Assembly (NCBI GenBank): GCA_020692565.1
Contig: JAIMKJ010000032.1
Coordinates: 1,018 to 48,756, forward strand
Length of the DNA stretch: 47,739 nt
Direction of reading: 5' to 3'
DNA from: Thermomonas sp.
Lineage (GTDB): Bacteria; Pseudomonadota; Gammaproteobacteria; Xanthomonadales; Xanthomonadaceae
How positions within the stretch are numbered: position 1 is the stretch's first letter; every line of letters begins with the position of its first letter. The notes under the pieces were generated by a model that was given only the letters and a program-made list of their open reading frames with translations, had not been told where the DNA came from and did not search any database. The position numbers and the translations under genes are program-made. Of the stretch, positions 45,651 through 47,739 are shown piece after piece.

Positions 45651-45886
45651 GCCTGCTGCGCGGCGGCGATCGCTCCGGCGATCGCCGCCCGCGCCTGCGG
45701 ACTGTTTTTCCAACACGTCGTACCCAGCATCGCGGCGATCTGCCTCACGATGCCTTCCACGTCCGCAGCGGCCAGCGCATCGAGCGAATCGAACCCGATC
45801 TGTTCCAGCCGATCGACCACGGTGGGACCGACGCCTTTCACTGCCAGCAGCGCTGCGCGGTCGTCGGCGGAAAACCCCGGGGTCAT
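45620..45886 (-). CDS. Helix-hairpin-helix domain protein
   Basis: An 88-residue protein with a helix-hairpin-helix (LLAVKGVGPTVVDRLEQIGF, about 13-32), the type that binds DNA non-specifically, then two further helices and a basic tail QPPKRSKKN. Function is unknown. Its ATG overlaps the stop of ispB (the TGATG arrangement at 45884-45888), so it is coupled to that gene. Its 3' end runs 31 bp into the convergent hydrolase gene. Confidence 0.82.
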   Translation of the reverse strand: MTPGFSADDRAALLAVKGVGPTVVDRLEQIGFDSLDALAAADVEGIVRQIAAMLGTTCWKNSPQARAAIAGAIAAAQQAQPPKRSKKN

Positions 45887-46881
45887 CAGTGGTTGCGGCC
45901 GACCGCGTAACGCGCCAGCCCGCGCAGCGCAGCGACGGCATCGTTGTCGTCCAGCCCGTCCAGCGCCGCCTCGGCCGCCGCCGCATAGGCTTCGGCCCGG
46001 CGGCGGCTGTAGTCCAGGCCGCCGGTCGCTTCGATCGCCGCCAACACCTCCGGCATCGCATCGATCTCGCCGTTCTCGACGACGACCCGCAGGCGCGCGC
46101 GGACTTCCGCATCGGAATGCTGGATCGCGTGGATCAACGGCAACGTCGCCTTGCCTTCGGCCAGATCGTCGCCCAGATGCTTGCCCAGCGCGGCTTCGTC
46201 GGCGCTGTAGTCCAGCACGTCGTCGGCGATCTGGAAGGCGTAACCCAGCGCCATGCCGTAGTCGTGAAGCCGCTGTTGCATGGTCTCATCGGCGCCCGCG
46301 AGCAGCGCGCCGATCCGGGTCGCGGCGGCGAACAGCACCGCGGTCTTGCGCTCGATGACCTTGAGATAGGCCGGCTCGTCGGTGTCCGGGTTGCGGATAT
46401 GCAGCAGTTGCAGCACCTCGCCCTCGGCGATGGCGTTGGTGGTATCGGCCAGGATCCGCATCACCGGCATCCGCTCCAGTTCCACCATCAGCTGGAAGCT
46501 GCGCGAGTACAGGAAGTCGCCGACCAGCACGCTCGGCGCGTTGCCGAACAGGGCGTTGGCGGTCTTGCGGCCGCGGCGCAGATCGGATTCGTCGACCACA
46601 TCGTCGTGCAGCAGCGTGGCGGTATGGATGAACTCCACCACCGCCGCCAGCTGATGGGCATCCGCGCCGCCGTGGCCCAGGGCGCGGGCCGCCAGCAGCA
46701 GCAGCATCGGGCGCAGGCGCTTGCCGCCGGCGGCGATGATGTGCTCGGCGACCTGGTTGACCAGCGCCACCTCGGAGCCCAGGCGCCGGCGGATCAGGGC
46801 GTCGACCGCGGCCATGTCGGCGGCGGAAAGCGCCTGAATGGCGGGCAGGTCGAGCGAGAGGGGCGCCGAAGTCGCTTGCAT
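45886..46881 (-). CDS. ispB: Octaprenyl diphosphate synthase
   Basis: A 331-residue polyprenyl synthetase that makes the C40 side chain of ubiquinone. The first Asp-rich motif is [15 protein letters not shown] (Asp93, Asp94, Asp97), and the second is [13 protein letters not shown], followed by [32 protein letters not shown] is the substrate-binding start. The Q8 chain fits a ubiquinol oxidase-using gammaproteobacterium, though chain length was not derived from sequence. Divergent from ssb by 173 bp. Confidence 0.93.
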   Translation of the reverse strand: MQATSAPLSLDLPAIQALSAADMAAVDALIRRRLGSEVALVNQVAEHIIAAGGKRLRPMLLLLAARALGHGGADAHQLAAVVEFIHTATLLHDDVVDESDLRRGRKTANALFGNAPSVLVGDFLYSRSFQLMVELERMPVMRILADTTNAIAEGEVLQLLHIRNPDTDEPAYLKVIERKTAVLFAAATRIGALLAGADETMQQRLHDYGMALGYAFQIADDVLDYSADEAALGKHLGDDLAEGKATLPLIHAIQHSDAEVRARLRVVVENGEIDAMPEVLAAIEATGGLDYSRRRAEAYAAAAEAALDGLDDNDAVAALRGLARYAVGRNH

Positions 46882-47002
46882 GGGGGATCCAGACGGGTGA
46901 GGCCGACATTATAAGAGGCGCGGCGCGCCCGGTCGGGTGTCGCGGGTCGGGGAATTCCTACCCGCATGGGCGGAGGTCCCCGATACCGGGGCAGGCCGCG
47001 GT

Positions 47003-47047
47003 TATACTTGAATGTTCATCGCCACTACCGGCGACTCAAGACAGGAA
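47003..47047 (+). promoter_or_regulatory. Putative -10 and ribosome site of ssb
   Basis: TATACT (47003-47008) is a good -10 hexamer with a weak or missing -35, and AGGAAA (about 47042-47047) precedes the ATG at 47055. The gap between them, 46882-47054, contains no other feature I recognise. Confidence 0.45.
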
Positions 47048-47054
47048 ACTGTTC

Positions 47055-47582
47055 ATGGCACGCGGCGTCAACAAGGTGATCCTGGTCGGCAATCTCGGCA
47101 ACGATCCCGAAACCAAATATACCCAGGGCGGCATGGCCGTCACCAAAATCAGCCTGGCGACCACCTCGGTGCGCAAGGACAAGGAAGGCAATACCCAGGA
47201 GCGCACCGAGTGGCACCGGGTGACCTTCTTCGGCAAGCTCGGCGAGATCGCCGGCGAGTACCTGCGCAAAGGCAGCCAAGTCTACGTCGAAGGCTCGATC
47301 CGCTACGACAAGTACACCGGTCAGGACGGCGTCGAGAAATACTTCACCGACATCATCGCCGACGAAATGCAGATGCTCGGTGGCCGCAGCGAAGGCGGCG
47401 CCGCGGGCGGCGAACAGCGTCCGGCGCGCGCGCCGCGGGAGAGCGGCGGTGGTGGTTACGGCGGCGGTCAGCGCAGCGGCGGTGGTGGTTATGGCGGCGG
47501 CGGTGGCGGTCAGCGCCAGACCCCGGCGGCCAGCAGCCCGCCGCCGATGGACGATTTCTCGGACGACGACATCCCGTTCTAG
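47055..47582 (+). CDS. ssb: Single-stranded DNA-binding protein
   Basis: A 175-residue SSB. Residues 1-110 are the OB-fold ([60 protein letters not shown]), then a Gly-rich linker with repeated GGGGYGGG runs, and the acidic tip [10 protein letters not shown] that recruits repair and replication proteins. The linker's repetitive codons make this stretch prone to length change. A Rho-independent terminator follows. Confidence 0.97.
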   Translation: MARGVNKVILVGNLGNDPETKYTQGGMAVTKISLATTSVRKDKEGNTQERTEWHRVTFFGKLGEIAGEYLRKGSQVYVEGSIRYDKYTGQDGVEKYFTDIIADEMQMLGGRSEGGAAGGEQRPARAPRESGGGGYGGGQRSGGGGYGGGGGGQRQTPAASSPPPMDDFSDDDIPF

Positions 47583-47611
47583 TTCCTACCTAGATAGTTT
47601 TTTGTTGGTTG

Positions 47612-47644
47612 AAGCCCGTGTCCCTTCAGGATGCGGGCTTTTTG
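47612..47644 (+). terminator. Rho-independent terminator after ssb
   Basis: AAGCCCG (47612-47618) pairs with CGGGCTT (47634-47640) across a 15-nt loop and is followed by a T-run. It lies 30 bp after the ssb stop. Confidence 0.85.
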
Positions 47645-47739
47645 CTTTACCAACACATAAATTCTAGTCTAGTCTGGTTCGAGCTAAGTCACTACATTGG
47701 AATGGAATGGTGGGTAGATGATCAGATATGCAGCCCAGC
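47645..47739. other. AT-richer window end, nothing recognised
   Basis: These 95 bases are clearly richer in A+T than the rest of the window, with runs such as TAAATTCTAGTCTAGTCTGG and a TTCGAGC that recalls, but does not complete, a tRNA T-loop. I see no gene or site here. The drop in GC could mark the edge of foreign DNA or a tRNA-adjacent region beyond the window. Confidence 0.3.

Overview
The window is high-GC DNA from a gammaproteobacterium, most likely a member of the Xanthomonadaceae/Lysobacteraceae (Lysobacter-like). The signs are a fused aspartate kinase/diaminopimelate decarboxylase, the MurL/MurD2 route to D-glutamate in peptidoglycan, a Kdo kinase (KdkA), and a cyoABCD-SURF1-RegB/RegA block. 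Identifications rest on reading motifs and family resemblance by eye; no database search was run.

Layout. 1-433: a tRNA-Ser(CGA) on the minus strand with a tandem copy of its 3' tail, terminator hairpin and a structured spacer. 434-3414: a DUF6165 protein, a membrane protein, and a divergent LPS-core pair (GT9 glycosyltransferase and kdkA). 3423-7121: an MBL-fold hydrolase followed by a molybdopterin operon moaA-phyH-moaC-moaD-moaE with a PhyH-type dioxygenase inserted. 7122-7922: gene-poor, with a REP doublet, a 70-bp direct repeat and the 4.5S SRP RNA gene. 7923-8297: a small membrane protein.

8361-25451 is the accessory heart of the window. A 12.7-kb minus-strand operon, read from 21060 down, encodes a fatty acyl-AMP ligase, a LuxR-type regulator, an acyl carrier protein, an aminotransferase fused to an acyl-ACP-reductase-like domain, an acyl-CoA-dehydrogenase-like enzyme, two membrane desaturases with a ferredoxin-reductase electron donor between them, a HIT protein and a Baeyer-Villiger-type flavin monooxygenase. 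A divergent arm carries an amidase and a third desaturase; an MFS transporter follows on the opposite strand. The logic is: activate a fatty acid, load it on ACP, desaturate it, release it reductively as an aldehyde and transaminate it to a long-chain amine. This is the fatty-amine module known from tambjamine biosynthesis, here without any pyrrole genes and with three extra desaturases. A perfect 20-bp palindrome lies in the divergent promoter region.

25594-32439: ubiquinol oxidase cyoABCD, a SURF1 assembly factor and the redox two-component pair RegB/RegA, tightly coupled, with an FNR-like palindrome upstream and a 20-codon mini-ORF between cyoA and cyoB. 32440-32907: tRNA-Ser(GGA) with the same tail-repeat architecture as the first serine tRNA. 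32908-36774: dnaX-ebfC-recR, then intergenic repeats, hinT and a DUF1737 protein. 36799-39097: two PhzF-family isomerases flanking a small conserved protein. 39175-44681: lysine/DAP fusion gene, murL (with an in-frame REP element) and murD2, overlapping end to end. 44850-47582: a secreted dienelactone-hydrolase-like protein, a helix-hairpin-helix protein, ispB and ssb.
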